A program made the position numbers and the translations under genes. Shown in pieces: positions 37,885 through 47,034 of a stretch of 64,000 nt of DNA (its first letter is position 1; the number at the start of each line of letters is the position of its first letter). This DNA comes from Nannocystis sp. GTDB lineage: Bacteria; Myxococcota_A; Polyangia; Nannocystales; Nannocystaceae. The notes below the pieces were generated by a model. That model was not told the origin of the DNA, searched no databases, and worked only from the letters and a program-made list of their open reading frames with translations. The DNA lies in assembly GCF_016714285.1 (NCBI RefSeq), contig NZ_JADJNN010000019.1, forward strand, positions 124,001 through 188,000, given 5' to 3'.

Positions 37885-39252
37885 ATGTCCACGCGTCCCC
37901 TCGCCTCCCTCTCGCTCGCCCTCCTGCTCACCGCCTGTGACAGCCCCGCCAAGGAGGCCCCAGTCGCCGCCAAGACGGCCCCCATCGCCGTCGCCACGCC
38001 GACCCCCGCCGTCACGCCGCCGCCCGCCGTGACCCCGCCGCCCGCCAAGCCGCGGCCCACGGCGCGCGAGCGGGCCCTCGCCGGCTTCGACCGCAGCGCC
38101 GCCAAGACCCAGGCCCAGACCTTCCGCGACCAGCTCGCCGCCGGCCGCACCGCCGTCAAGGCCAAGGACTACAAGGCCGGCATCGCCGCCTTCACGGCCG
38201 CCCTGAAGATCGACGCCAACCACCCCGCCGCCCTCGCCGAGCTCGGCTGGGCCGCCTACCTCGCCGGCGACCTCCCGGCCGCGCAGCGCAGCACCGAGCT
38301 GGCGATCGCCGGCGACGCCCCCGACCACACCCGCGGCGCCGCGCTCTACAACCTCGGGCGGATCCTCGAGGACCGCGGCGACAAGGACGGCGCCGCCGCG
38401 GCCTACCAGCGCTCGCTCCAGCTGCGCGCCAACGACACCGTGAAGCAGCGCCTCGCCGGTCTCACCGCCGCCGGCGCCGACGCGACCAGTCACGACTGCG
38501 ACTTCACGCCCCAAAAAGGCGGGCACGTCGACAACCTGTGCGCCGCGCTGGTCGCCACCATGCCCGCCGACGAGGAGATCACGAACCACAAGTGCGACGA
38601 GCAGGAGACCGAGCCTGGCGAGACCGTCGTCGACGCCGCGGGCACCCCCTTCACGGGCGAGCCGCGGACAAAGATCGACCACACCCTCGCCGACGGCGTC
38701 CGCATCGCCCACTTCCGCGTCGAGAACTGGCTCGAGTCCGGCGGCAGCTACGACGACGTGTACCTCGCCGTCCTGTACGCCGACCGCTGGTACACCACCG
38801 AGCTCGGCAGCGCCTACAACCCCGGCGTCGGCTACATCGGGGCCAACTTCACCGTCGACTCCGTCGAGGCCCGCGACCTGATCCCCGGCGGTCGCCAAGA
38901 GATCGTTATCACCATGACCTCCGACTACCACGACGGCGACTACGGCGATAACACCATGGAGAGCACCACCGACCAGCTGGTCGCCGTGCTCGGCCTCGAC
39001 GGCGACGCCCCCCGCTGGCTCGGCGCCTTCAAGATCTCCGCCCAGGACGACACCGGCCCGATGCTCGACGACGAACCCAGCAACGGCCCCACCAAACACA
39101 GCGAGCGCAAGGTCGACCACCGCATCGACGCCGGCCAGGTCGTGATCACCGCGGTCCCCGGTAACGAACCCGTCACCCCGCCCGGCACCTTCAAGCTCGG
39201 CGAGCTCCCGGCCGCCTGCCCCGCCGCCCTCGGCTACGTCGCGGGCGCCTGA
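37885..39252 (+). CDS. TPR-containing lipoprotein with C-terminal beta domain
   Basis: 455 residues from the ATG at 37885 with CAGGAG upstream. Lipoprotein signal MSTRPLASLSLALLLTAC, a Pro/Thr/Ala spacer with repeated TPPPAVTPPPA, three TPR units (about 85-190), then a roughly 260-residue domain with DNLCAALVATMPADEE, RVENWLESGGSYDDVYLAVL and VITMTSDYHDGDYGDN, rich in Asp and aromatic residues as in calcium- or carbohydrate-binding beta domains. No family recognised for the latter. The stop overlaps the convergent esterase gene by 19 bases. Confidence 0.72.
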   Translation: MSTRPLASLSLALLLTACDSPAKEAPVAAKTAPIAVATPTPAVTPPPAVTPPPAKPRPTARERALAGFDRSAAKTQAQTFRDQLAAGRTAVKAKDYKAGIAAFTAALKIDANHPAALAELGWAAYLAGDLPAAQRSTELAIAGDAPDHTRGAALYNLGRILEDRGDKDGAAAAYQRSLQLRANDTVKQRLAGLTAAGADATSHDCDFTPQKGGHVDNLCAALVATMPADEEITNHKCDEQETEPGETVVDAAGTPFTGEPRTKIDHTLADGVRIAHFRVENWLESGGSYDDVYLAVLYADRWYTTELGSAYNPGVGYIGANFTVDSVEARDLIPGGRQEIVITMTSDYHDGDYGDNTMESTTDQLVAVLGLDGDAPRWLGAFKISAQDDTGPMLDDEPSNGPTKHSERKVDHRIDAGQVVITAVPGNEPVTPPGTFKLGELPAACPAALGYVAGA

Positions 39253-40556
39253 GCAGAGCCCGCAGCGAACGCCCCCGCTGTCTCCGCGGCGACCGCGTTG
39301 GTCCCCGCGTTGGCCACCGCGTCGGCCACCGTGCTCTCCACAACACTCGCCGCCGTGCTCGCCGCCATGCTCGCCAGGTAGTCGCGGTGCTGCGCCGCGA
39401 GGAAGCGCTCGACCGCCTCGATCACCGGCACCGTGCGCACCGACGCGAAGATATCGAACGCGTGCTCGGCCCCCTTCATCTCGAGGTAGCGCACCGGCGC
39501 ATGCGACACCCCGCGCAGCGCCGCGACGAAGCGACGCGCGTCCTCCACCGCACACAGCGTGTCGCGACTGCCGTGGATCACCAGGAAGGGCGGCGCCCCG
39601 GCGTGCACCCGGTCGATCGGCGAGGCCCGCAGGAACAGCTCCGGGTGCTCGGCGTAGCGGACCTTCAGCACCACCCGCTCGAGCAGCCCGCGGTACTTGC
39701 GGTTCTTCAGATCGAGCACCCCATAGAACACCACCGCCGCCCGCACCGACGTATCGGCCGCCTCGAAGCCTGGCTGATACTCCGGGTCGCCCGCCGTCAG
39801 CCCGACCAGCGCCGCCAGGTGCCCGCCCGCCGATCCCCCGGTGACGACGATGAAGTCGGGGTCGACCCCGTACTCGTCGGCGTGCTCGCGAACCCACGCG
39901 ATCGCCCGCTTGACGTCGATGAGGTGCGCCGGGAAGGTCGCCTTCGGGCTCAGGCGGTAGTCGACGTTGAAGCCGACCCAGCCGTGGCGAGCCAGGTGCG
40001 TCAGCAGCGGGATCCCCTGGTACTCCTTGAAGCCGAGGAACCACGCCCCGCCGTGCACCTGCACGATCGCCGGCCGGCGCCGGCCCGGCGCGCGCGGGCT
40101 GTACACGTCGAGGCACAGCGTCTGCCCCGCGACCTCGCAGAACGGCACCCCACGCCGCACCTCGACGTCGCGCCGGTGGAAGGTCAGCCACGGGATCGCG
40201 ATGTGACTGCGCGGGAAGCGAGGCACCTCCCCCACCGCCTCGATCCCCGCCTCACGATAGAACTCGGTCAACGCCGCCGCGCCCCCGCGTGAGCGCAGGT
40301 AGAGCCCCACGAGCCCGCCGCCGGCCACGACGCACAGCCCGAGCCCGAGCCCGCCGCGCCAGTCCGACAGCCCGCCCGCCAGCGCCAGCCAGGTCACCAG
40401 CGCCGCCCCGCCGATCAGCAGGTGCAGCGCCAGCTCGATGGTCAGCCACGCCGCGAAGAAGCCCGGCACGATCAACCAGCGCAGCCGCGCCGGGATGTAC
40501 GCGTTGAACACCGCCGCCGCCGCGACCACACCGACACCGAGGAGCGCCCAGGACAC
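39234..40556 (-). CDS. Membrane-anchored alpha/beta-hydrolase (HSL/esterase type)
   Basis: 440 residues. Three hydrophobic segments (to about residue 95) precede a full hydrolase domain: oxyanion motif VQVHGGAWFLG, nucleophile GGSAGGHLAAL, acid Asp in HGSRDTL and His in GAEHAFD. This arrangement is that of hormone-sensitive-lipase-like carboxylesterases. The N-terminal membrane anchor is less usual for the family. The C-terminal tail is low-complexity Ala/Thr/Val and may be inflated. Convergent overlap with the TPR lipoprotein at the 3' end. Confidence 0.8.
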   Translation of the reverse strand: MSWALLGVGVVAAAAVFNAYIPARLRWLIVPGFFAAWLTIELALHLLIGGAALVTWLALAGGLSDWRGGLGLGLCVVAGGGLVGLYLRSRGGAAALTEFYREAGIEAVGEVPRFPRSHIAIPWLTFHRRDVEVRRGVPFCEVAGQTLCLDVYSPRAPGRRRPAIVQVHGGAWFLGFKEYQGIPLLTHLARHGWVGFNVDYRLSPKATFPAHLIDVKRAIAWVREHADEYGVDPDFIVVTGGSAGGHLAALVGLTAGDPEYQPGFEAADTSVRAAVVFYGVLDLKNRKYRGLLERVVLKVRYAEHPELFLRASPIDRVHAGAPPFLVIHGSRDTLCAVEDARRFVAALRGVSHAPVRYLEMKGAEHAFDIFASVRTVPVIEAVERFLAAQHRDYLASMAASTAASVVESTVADAVANAGTNAVAAETAGAFAAGSAQAPAT

Positions 40557-40655
40557 CCCGCGAGTGTCGCATGTTCACGGCGCAGATCGTGCGACACACA
40601 ACGACCGCCGTGTCGCGCGCCAGCACGTCTCGCCTGAGTCGCGCGCCAGCGCGGC

Positions 40656-41282
40656 TCAGGCCAGCGGCGCCGCCGTGGCCGCGATCACCTGCTCGCGCGA
40701 CACCCCCGGCGCGCACTCGATCAGGCGCAGCCCGCCGGCCTCGACCGCGATCACGGCGAGCTCGGTGATGATGAGGTTCACGCAGCGCATCGCCGTCAGC
40801 GGCAGCGTGCACACCGGCACGATCTTGCTGGCCCCGTGCTTCTCGCAGTGGTTCATCAGCGCGATCACCTTGCGAGCCCCGGTCGCCAGGTCCATCGCCC
40901 CGCCGATGCCCGCGACCTTCTGGCCCGGGACCATCCAGTTGGCCAGGTCGCCCGCGGCCGACACCTGCATCGCCCCGAGCACCGCGACATCGACGTGCCC
41001 GCCGCGGATCATCGCGAAGCTCAGCGCCGAGTCGAAGGTCGAGCCGCCTGGCACCACCGTCACCGTCTGCTTGCCCGCGTTGATGATCCTCGCGTCGACC
41101 TCATCGTCGTAGGGAAAGGGCCCCATGCCGAGCAGTCCGTTCTCCGAGTGCAGCAGGATCGCCTGCTCGGGCCGGAGGTAGTTGCTGATCAGCGTCGGGA
41201 TCCCGATCCCGAGGTTGACCACGCTGCCGCTCGGCAGCTCGCGCGCCGCCCTCGCGGCCATCTCTTCCCGGCTCCACGACAT
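40656..41282 (-). CDS. scoB: 3-oxoacid CoA-transferase, subunit B
   Basis: 208 residues. Subunit B signature: VNLGIGIPTLISNYL, catalytic Glu in HSENGLLGMGP, GGSTFDSALSFAMIRGGHVD and the C-terminal LIITELAVIAVEAGGL. It transfers CoA between succinate or acetate and a 3-oxoacid in ketone body or short-chain acid use and works only as a complex with subunit A. Subunit A normally precedes it directly, but the upstream DNA holds a divergent hydrolase gene whose candidate start ATG overlaps this start (shared CATG). So subunit A must be elsewhere. The symbol could equally be atoA. Confidence 0.85.
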   Translation of the reverse strand: MSWSREEMAARAARELPSGSVVNLGIGIPTLISNYLRPEQAILLHSENGLLGMGPFPYDDEVDARIINAGKQTVTVVPGGSTFDSALSFAMIRGGHVDVAVLGAMQVSAAGDLANWMVPGQKVAGIGGAMDLATGARKVIALMNHCEKHGASKIVPVCTLPLTAMRCVNLIITELAVIAVEAGGLRLIECAPGVSREQVIAATAAPLA

Positions 41283-43050
41283 GCCCGGGGTTATAGTGCG
41301 CGCCGTGTCGCGCCGCCTCGCCTCAATTGCTGTCCTCGGCCTCGCCCTCCCGCTCCTGGGCGCCCCGGCCTGCCTCAAGATCCCGGCCGGCGACCCCGAG
41401 AGCGCCGCCCCTGGCGAGGCCCAGGACCCCGCCGCCGCCGGTGCCCGCGTCGCCTGGCCCGGCAAGTCGCCCGCGCAGCTCTACGGCGTCGGCGAGGAGC
41501 GCGTGTTCGAGCTCATCCAGAGCGGCAAGAAGATCGGCACCTCCTGGGGTCGCTACGACGGCCCGCTCGCGGGCGGCCTCCACCGCTACTCGACCCGCGT
41601 CGAGCTGACCATGCCGCAGCGCGACCCCAACGTCGGCGGCGCCCCCGAGCCGCTGAGCAGCGTCGGCGAGATCGTCATCGACGATCGCGGCGAGCTCGTC
41701 CGCGGCTTCGAGCGCAGCCGGGCCATCGAGCTCCGCTTCGAGCGCAGCGGCGACCAGCTCGTCTTCACCTCCGGACGCGAGCGCGAGGAGCTGCAGGCCA
41801 AGCCCGGCACCGCGTACATGTCCTTCGCCACCATCTTCCACGAGGAGCTGATGTTCGGCCTGCGCACGCTCAAGGAGGGCGAGCTCGCCTGGCGCCTCGT
41901 CAGCCTGTCCGGCTCGCTGCCGACCGACTGGACCGCCCGCCTCACGATCACCGACCCCGACCCGCCGATCCTCGCCCTCATCACCACCAACCTCGGCGAA
42001 CAGATCCACCTCCACGGCGGCCGCATCGAGCGCGTCGAGGTCAGCGCCGACGACCTCCAGGTCATCGTCCCCGCGCGACCGATCGCCTGGCCGACGTGGA
42101 CCATCGAGGCCCCGCCGACCCTGACCTACAGCCTCCCGGCCGGCGCCACCTTCACGCGCCGCGAGCTCGAGCTCCCCGGCCAACCCGGCGAACCAAGGCT
42201 GGTCGGCGAGCTGCTGGTCCCCGCCGGCAAGGGCCCCTTCCCCGCCGTCCTCTTCCTCTCCAGCACCGGCCAGCAAGATCGCCACGGCTTCGTCGGCCCA
42301 CCACCCGTCGACCTCGGCTCGCACGAGATCGGCGACGCCCTCGCCCAGGCCGGCATCGCCGTCCTCCGCTACGACGAGCGCGGCTTCGGCGGCAGCGCCG
42401 ACGGCCCCGTCAGCTACATCGGCCAGCTCGAGGACGCCCGCCGCGGCCTGCGAACCTTGCTCGTGCAAGATGACGTCGACCCCGACCGCATCGCCGTCGT
42501 CGGCCACGGCGAGGGCGGCTGGCGGGCGCTGCAGCTCGCCGGCGAGGGCCGCAAGCTGCGAGCCGTCGCCCTCCTCGCCAGCCCCGGCCGCCCCTACGAG
42601 GTGCTGCTGCGGGCCCAGGCCGCGCTGGCGATCGAGGCCGTCCCGCCCGAGCTGCGCGCCGAGGCGCGCAAGACCCAGGACAAGACCCTCGCCGCGCTGC
42701 GCAGCGGCAAGGACCTCCCGCCCGAGCTCCGCAGCACCGGCACCTGGATCCGCGAGGCCCTCGAGGTCGACGTCGACGCCCTCATCGCCAAGTCCGAGGG
42801 CGCCCTGTGGATCGCCCAGGGCGAGAAGGACTTCGAGGTCGACGCCGACAAGGACAGCGCGGCCCTCGCCCGCATCGCCCGCAAGCACAAGAAGCCGCAC
42901 AGCGTGCAGCTCTACCCAGAGCTCGATCACCTGTTCAAGCGCGAGCCCGGCGTCTCCTCGCCCGCCCGCTATCTCAACGCCGGCCGCCCGGTCGACCGCA
43001 AATTCCTCGCCGACCTCGCCAGCTTCCTGCTCGCCCAGCTCAAGCCCTGA
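41281..43050 (+). CDS. Secreted alpha/beta-hydrolase-like protein lacking the nucleophile Ser
   Basis: 589 residues from the ATG at 41281; GTG at 41296 or 41305 are alternatives. Signal-like LASIAVLGLALPLLGAPAC. The N-terminal half is a beta domain of unknown type; the C-terminal half is a hydrolase fold (FPAVLFLSSTGQQDRHGFVG; IAVLRYDERGFGGSADG; acid region ALWIAQGEKDFEVD; His in LYPELDHLFK). The nucleophile elbow reads GHGEGG, with Gly at residue 410 where related enzymes have GHSEGG. The Ser-to-Gly change is one base (AGC to GGC). Either a pseudoenzyme or an error at that base. Close to the convergent mtnA. Confidence 0.75.
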   Translation: MPGVIVRAVSRRLASIAVLGLALPLLGAPACLKIPAGDPESAAPGEAQDPAAAGARVAWPGKSPAQLYGVGEERVFELIQSGKKIGTSWGRYDGPLAGGLHRYSTRVELTMPQRDPNVGGAPEPLSSVGEIVIDDRGELVRGFERSRAIELRFERSGDQLVFTSGREREELQAKPGTAYMSFATIFHEELMFGLRTLKEGELAWRLVSLSGSLPTDWTARLTITDPDPPILALITTNLGEQIHLHGGRIERVEVSADDLQVIVPARPIAWPTWTIEAPPTLTYSLPAGATFTRRELELPGQPGEPRLVGELLVPAGKGPFPAVLFLSSTGQQDRHGFVGPPPVDLGSHEIGDALAQAGIAVLRYDERGFGGSADGPVSYIGQLEDARRGLRTLLVQDDVDPDRIAVVGHGEGGWRALQLAGEGRKLRAVALLASPGRPYEVLLRAQAALAIEAVPPELRAEARKTQDKTLAALRSGKDLPPELRSTGTWIREALEVDVDALIAKSEGALWIAQGEKDFEVDADKDSAALARIARKHKKPHSVQLYPELDHLFKREPGVSSPARYLNAGRPVDRKFLADLASFLLAQLKP

Positions 43051-43052
43051 CC

Positions 43053-43066
43053 TGTCCCCCGGGACA
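43053..43066. terminator. TGTCC-N4-GGACA palindrome, copy 6, between convergent stops
   Basis: CTGTCCC-CC-GGGACAG (43052-43067) fills the 18-base gap between the stops of the hydrolase (43050) and mtnA (43069). As a hairpin it could end transcription from both sides, though no T run is present. It is also a member of the dispersed palindrome family. Confidence 0.45.
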
Positions 43067-43068
43067 GC

Positions 43069-44106
43069 TCAGCCCGCGGCCCGCGCCAGCTCGGCCGGCG
43101 TGAACACCCCACGGTCCGTGATGATCGCCGTGACCAGCTCCGCCGGCGTCACATCGAAGGCCGGGTTCCTCGCGCCGACCCCGATCGGCGTCATGCGGGT
43201 GCCGCCGTGGAAGTGCACCTCGTCCGGGTCGCGCTGCTCGATCGGGATCTCCGCGCCCGCCAGCATCGCCAGGTCGATCGTCGACCACGGCGCCGCGACA
43301 TAGAACGGCAGGCGATGGTGGTGACACAGCACCGCGACCGTGTAGGTCCCGATCTTGTTGGCCACGTCGCCGCGCCGGGTGATGCGGTCCGCCCCGACGA
43401 TCGCCGCCTGGATCTCGCCGCGACTCATCAGCGCCCCGGCCATGTTGTCCGCGATCACCTCGACCGGAATGCCGTCCCGCTGCAGCTCCCACGCCGTCAG
43501 CCGCGCCCCCTGCAGCACCGGCCGCGTCTCGTCGGCCAGGACCCGGATCGCCTTGCCCAGCGCGTGCGCGCGACGGATCACCCCGAGCGCCGTGCCGAAG
43601 CCCGCCGTCGCCAGCGCGCCCGTGTTGCAGTGGGTGAGGATCGTCCCCTCCGGCAGCAGCGGCGCCCCGTACTCGCCGATCCGCAGGCACGCCTCCAACT
43701 CGCCCGCCACGTACGCCTCCGCCGCCGCTCGCAGCGTCGCCGGCCGATCCTCGCCCGCGCTCGCCAGCGCCGCCCGCATGTGCTGCAGCGCGTGGAACAG
43801 GTTGACCGCCGTCGGCCGTGTGCGCGCGAGCCGGGCGATCGCCAGCTCGCACGCCGCCGCGAACCCCCCGCGCTCAACCGGAAAGCCGCGGCACGCGACC
43901 GCCAACCCCAGCGCCGCCGTGCACCCGATCGCCGGCGCACCGCGCACGGCCAGCGACTCGATCGCCTGCGCCACCGCCTCGATCGTGTTCAGCACGAGCC
44001 ACAGCTCACGGCCTGGCAGCGCCCGTTGGTCGAGGAGCAGCAGCGTCGACCCGTCGGGAGACAATCGCACTGGCTGCAAGAAGGCGGCGGTGGTCGAGCT
44101 CGTCAT
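43069..44106 (-). CDS. mtnA: S-methyl-5-thioribose-1-phosphate isomerase
   Basis: 345 residues. Complete MtnA: SLAVRGAPAIGCTAALGLA, catalytic Cys in LTHCNTGALATAGFGTALG, LADETRPVLQGARLTAWEL, catalytic Asp in VGADRITRRGDVANKIGTY, and GVGARNPAFDVTPAELVTAI near the end. It converts 5-methylthioribose-1-phosphate to methylthioribulose-1-phosphate in the methionine salvage pathway (cytosol). No other salvage gene is adjacent. Start at the ATG 44106. Confidence 0.93.
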   Translation of the reverse strand: MTSSTTAAFLQPVRLSPDGSTLLLLDQRALPGRELWLVLNTIEAVAQAIESLAVRGAPAIGCTAALGLAVACRGFPVERGGFAAACELAIARLARTRPTAVNLFHALQHMRAALASAGEDRPATLRAAAEAYVAGELEACLRIGEYGAPLLPEGTILTHCNTGALATAGFGTALGVIRRAHALGKAIRVLADETRPVLQGARLTAWELQRDGIPVEVIADNMAGALMSRGEIQAAIVGADRITRRGDVANKIGTYTVAVLCHHHRLPFYVAAPWSTIDLAMLAGAEIPIEQRDPDEVHFHGGTRMTPIGVGARNPAFDVTPAELVTAIITDRGVFTPAELARAAG

Positions 44107-44308
44107 GGCACCTCGATCAAGGCCGGGCGCCCGCACCCGCGGAGCACCGGGCCGGCGGAGTATGCCCGGGGCTCCCTCGCGTGTCAGCGCGCCGCCGGGC
44201 CCGCTCCATGTACGCATCCGGCGCGCAGGCCGGCCGTGGCTCCCCGTGAGCCACCTGCGCGCCCACCGTCCCGTGACAGCGCCTCCCGGCCGCGGTACAC
44301 CGGAGTGG

Positions 44309-45292
44309 ATGCGCTGGCCCTCGCCCGTCGCCCGCAGGTGTCGCGTGCCGCTGCTGGCACTCGCGCTCGCCTGTCCGGCCGCCCTCCTCGGCGCCTGCTC
44401 CGGCGTCGTCGACGAGAGCAGCGGCAGCAACAGCCTCGGCGAGCCGCTGCCCGTCCACCACCTCGCCCGCATCCACATCATCCTCCAACCGCCCGGCGAC
44501 GCCCCCAGCGACGACCCCGCGCTCGAGGTCGTCGCCCGCTTCGTCCAGTACCGCGGCCTCGACGAAGCATCGGTGCGCGTCCGTGCCGACCTGCCCCCGC
44601 TGGCGATCGATCGCCTGCGCCCCGGGCAATGCATGGCCAGCGAGCAGCTGTGGCTCCCCGTCGAGGAGCCCGGCGCACGCGAGGCAGCGCCCGTCAGCCG
44701 CCGCGAGCTCGTGCTCGTCGACGCCGGCAACCTCGCCGTCCAGATCGGCGAGGCCAGCGTCGAGGTCCCGCTCTCTCTCGTCCCCGACCTCCTGCCCTAC
44801 ATGTCCGGCGTCGAGTACGACTACGTCAGCGAGACCCTCCCCCCGCGCGCCTGGCCCCGCGGCGAGCCGAGCCCCAGCGCCCTCACCATCACCGTCGACG
44901 GCGCCGGCGACGACGAGCTCACCGGCTTCCGCGTGCGCGCGGCGATCCCCGAGGCCGTCGTCCTCCAGGCCACCCCCAGCACCGACCGTGGCTCCCTCCT
45001 CCTCGAGTGGCGCCCCGACGGCCGCGGCGCCCCGCTCCTGGTCCGCCTCTCCTCCTTCATCGGCAGCGAGCCCGCCGGCGACGAGCTCACCTGCCTCCTC
45101 CGCGACGCCGGCAGCCACCGCTTCGACCTCGACGACCTGCGCAGCGCCGGCCTCGACCTCTCGGGCGACACCCTCCACCTCGGCGCCAGCCGCCTCGCCC
45201 GCGTCCGCTTCGACGCCGCCGACCTGTTCACCCGCGACAACGCCGAGGCCGTCGTCGAGGTGCGCAGCGAGGCCCTCGTCGTCTGGCCCTGA
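44309..45292 (+). CDS. Lipoprotein of unknown function
   Basis: 327 residues from the ATG at 44309 with GGAG just upstream. Signal VPLLALALACPAALLGAC with lipobox LLGAC. The remainder is rich in short beta strands with conserved-looking LARIHIILQPPGD and PYMSGVEYDYVSETLPPR, suggesting a beta-sandwich. No family recognised. The gap of 200 bases to mtnA holds no other gene. Downstream lie degenerate palindromic repeats. Confidence 0.65.
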   Translation: MRWPSPVARRCRVPLLALALACPAALLGACSGVVDESSGSNSLGEPLPVHHLARIHIILQPPGDAPSDDPALEVVARFVQYRGLDEASVRVRADLPPLAIDRLRPGQCMASEQLWLPVEEPGAREAAPVSRRELVLVDAGNLAVQIGEASVEVPLSLVPDLLPYMSGVEYDYVSETLPPRAWPRGEPSPSALTITVDGAGDDELTGFRVRAAIPEAVVLQATPSTDRGSLLLEWRPDGRGAPLLVRLSSFIGSEPAGDELTCLLRDAGSHRFDLDDLRSAGLDLSGDTLHLGASRLARVRFDAADLFTRDNAEAVVEVRSEALVVWP

Positions 45293-45295
45293 GGC

Positions 45296-45440
45296 CAGGT
45301 CGCAAAGGCCAGGTCCAGAAGGACAGGTCCAGGAGGACATGTCCAAGAGGACAGGTCCCGGAAGCCAGGTCCCGGAAGCCAGGTCCAGGAAGCCAGGTCC
45401 AGGAGCCCCCGCGCCAGGAGCCCAGCTCGCCGAAAATCCG
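45296..45440. repeat. Tandem degenerate GGTCC/GGACA palindrome array
   Basis: Between the lipoprotein gene and the end of lysA lie about eight units of about 14-16 bases. They alternate AGGTCC with GGACA or GAAGCC. One unit (45340-45353, TGTCC-AAGA-GGACA) is a perfect family member, and GGACATGTCC occurs at 45335-45344. Confidence 0.65.
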
Positions 45441-45454
45441 CTCCAGGCCAGCTC

Positions 45455-46783
45455 CTAGGCCAGCCAGTCCGGCACACGCTCGTCGGCGATGAGCGCCTCG
45501 ATCGTCCGCCGCGGTCGCGTCACCGCGAAGGCCCCATCCTTCACCAGGACCTCCGCCGCCAGCGGCCGCGAGTTGTAGGTCGAGGCCATCGCCATCCCGT
45601 AGGCCCCCGCGCCGAGCACCGCCAGCAGCTCCCCCGGCTCGGGCCACGGCAGCAGGCGGTCGAGCCCGAGGAAGTCGCCGCACTCGCACACCGGCCCGAC
45701 CACGTCGGCGCGCAGCGCCCCCCGCCCGGCCGCCGCCGCCGACACTGGCACGATCGGGTGAAACGCCCCGTACAGCGCCGGCCGGATCAGGTCGTTCATC
45801 GCCGCGTCGACGATCACGAAGCTGCGCGCCTCGCCGCGCTTGCGCCCGATCACCCGCGTCAACAGCACCCCCGCGTTGCCGACGAAGAAGCGACCCGGCT
45901 CGAGCACCAGCTCGAGCCCCAGGCTGCGGGCCGCCGCCGTGACGGCCGCGCCGAAGCTGGCGACGTCGAGCGTCGGCTCCTCGCTCGTGTAGGCGATGCC
46001 GAGGCCGCCGCCGAGGTCGATCTGCCGCAGCGCCACCCCCTGCCCGCGCAGCCGCAGCACCAGCCCACGCAGCCGCTCGAAGGCCGCGAGGAACGGCGTC
46101 GCCTCGGCGATCTGCGAGCCGATGTGACACGCCAGCCCGACCAGCGACAGCTCCGGGATCGCCGCTGCCCGCAGCGCCAGCGCCTCCGCCTCCGCCATCG
46201 CCACCCCGAACTTGCTCTCGCGCAGGCCGGTCGCCAGGTACGGGTGCGTGTCGGGATCGATGTCCGGGTTGACGCGCAGCGCCACCGCGACCCGACGACC
46301 CAGCGCGCGCGCCCGCGTCGCCACCCGCTCGAGCTCCTCCGCCGACTCGACGTTGATCGCCCGCAGCCCCGCAGAGATCGCCGCGTCGATCTCCGCGTCC
46401 AGCTTGCCCACCCCGCTGAACACGATCTTGTCCGCCGGGATCCCCGCCGCGATCGCGCGCACCAGCTCCCCGCCCGAGACGATGTCGGCCCCCGCCCCGC
46501 GGCGCGCCAGCGTGCGCAGCACCGCCTGGCTGCTGTTGGCCTTCACCGCGTAGCACAGCTGCGTCGGCTGCGACGCGCAGGCCCGGGCCAGCTCGTCGTG
46601 ACGGGCCTCGATGTGCGCGCTGCTGTAGACGTAGGTCGGCGTGCCCACGGCGGCCGCGATCTCTGGCAGCGGCACCGCCTCCACATGCAGCACCCCGCGC
46701 GTCAGCCGGAGCCCGTAACGCTCGGGGTCGGCATACACAGCGAGATGGTCCGGGACCTCTGGAATCGGTGCAGCGGCAGCCAC
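45455..46783 (-). CDS. lysA: Diaminopimelate decarboxylase
   Basis: 442 residues. PLP-dependent fold III decarboxylase: Lys in LCYAVKANSS, GADIVSGGEL, VGLACHIGSQIAEATPF, IDLGGGLGIAY, LEPGRFFVGNAGVLLTRV and VCECGDFLG with the catalytic Cys of the neighbouring subunit, then GAYGMAMASTYNSRP. It makes L-lysine from meso-diaminopimelate in the cytosol, the last step of the lysine pathway. Start ATG at 46783. No other lys gene nearby. Confidence 0.93.
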   Translation of the reverse strand: MAAAAPIPEVPDHLAVYADPERYGLRLTRGVLHVEAVPLPEIAAAVGTPTYVYSSAHIEARHDELARACASQPTQLCYAVKANSSQAVLRTLARRGAGADIVSGGELVRAIAAGIPADKIVFSGVGKLDAEIDAAISAGLRAINVESAEELERVATRARALGRRVAVALRVNPDIDPDTHPYLATGLRESKFGVAMAEAEALALRAAAIPELSLVGLACHIGSQIAEATPFLAAFERLRGLVLRLRGQGVALRQIDLGGGLGIAYTSEEPTLDVASFGAAVTAAARSLGLELVLEPGRFFVGNAGVLLTRVIGRKRGEARSFVIVDAAMNDLIRPALYGAFHPIVPVSAAAAGRGALRADVVGPVCECGDFLGLDRLLPWPEPGELLAVLGAGAYGMAMASTYNSRPLAAEVLVKDGAFAVTRPRRTIEALIADERVPDWLA

Positions 46784-46922
46784 GCGAGTGGACGTGCCAC
46801 GTCGGCGCCGTGCCTGTCAAACGAAGCCGCCCCTGACGCGCCGCTGCAGGCCCTTTGCGGCGCAGATCAGGCTTTGCTAGGATCGCCGGGTCACTTCAGG
46901 CCACCGGCTATAGGAGGTAAGG

Positions 46923-47003
46923 ATGAACCAAGCAGACAATCGTTCGTGCACTGTGAACTCCCAACCTCGTCGGACCTACCACCCAGGAGGTGCCAGGCCC
47001 TAG
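46923..47003 (+). CDS. 26-codon small open frame with a perfect ribosome site
   Basis: AGGAGGTAAGG lies directly before the ATG at 46923, the best Shine-Dalgarno in this part of the window. It opens MNQADNRSCTVNSQPRRTYH, then PGGARP and a TAG. Ten bases after the stop is a strong hairpin (47013-47034). The pattern of strong ribosome site, tiny frame and hairpin suggests a small expressed peptide or leader transcript. No homology was recognised. Confidence 0.45.
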   Translation: MNQADNRSCTVNSQPRRTYHPGGARP

Positions 47004-47012
47004 CCGGGGCCA

Positions 47013-47034
47013 TGACGCGGCCCCGGCCGCGTCA
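47013..47034 (+). terminator. Strong inverted repeat after the small open frame
   Basis: TGACGCGGCC-CC-GGCCGCGTCA, ten-base perfect arms with a two-base centre. No T run follows, as is common in high-G+C terminators. It could also be a protein-binding palindrome. Confidence 0.5.

Noticed and set aside
36880..40191. 1103-codon minus-strand frame
   Set aside because: Crosses three real genes; repetitive Gly/Val/Ala product from codon bias.
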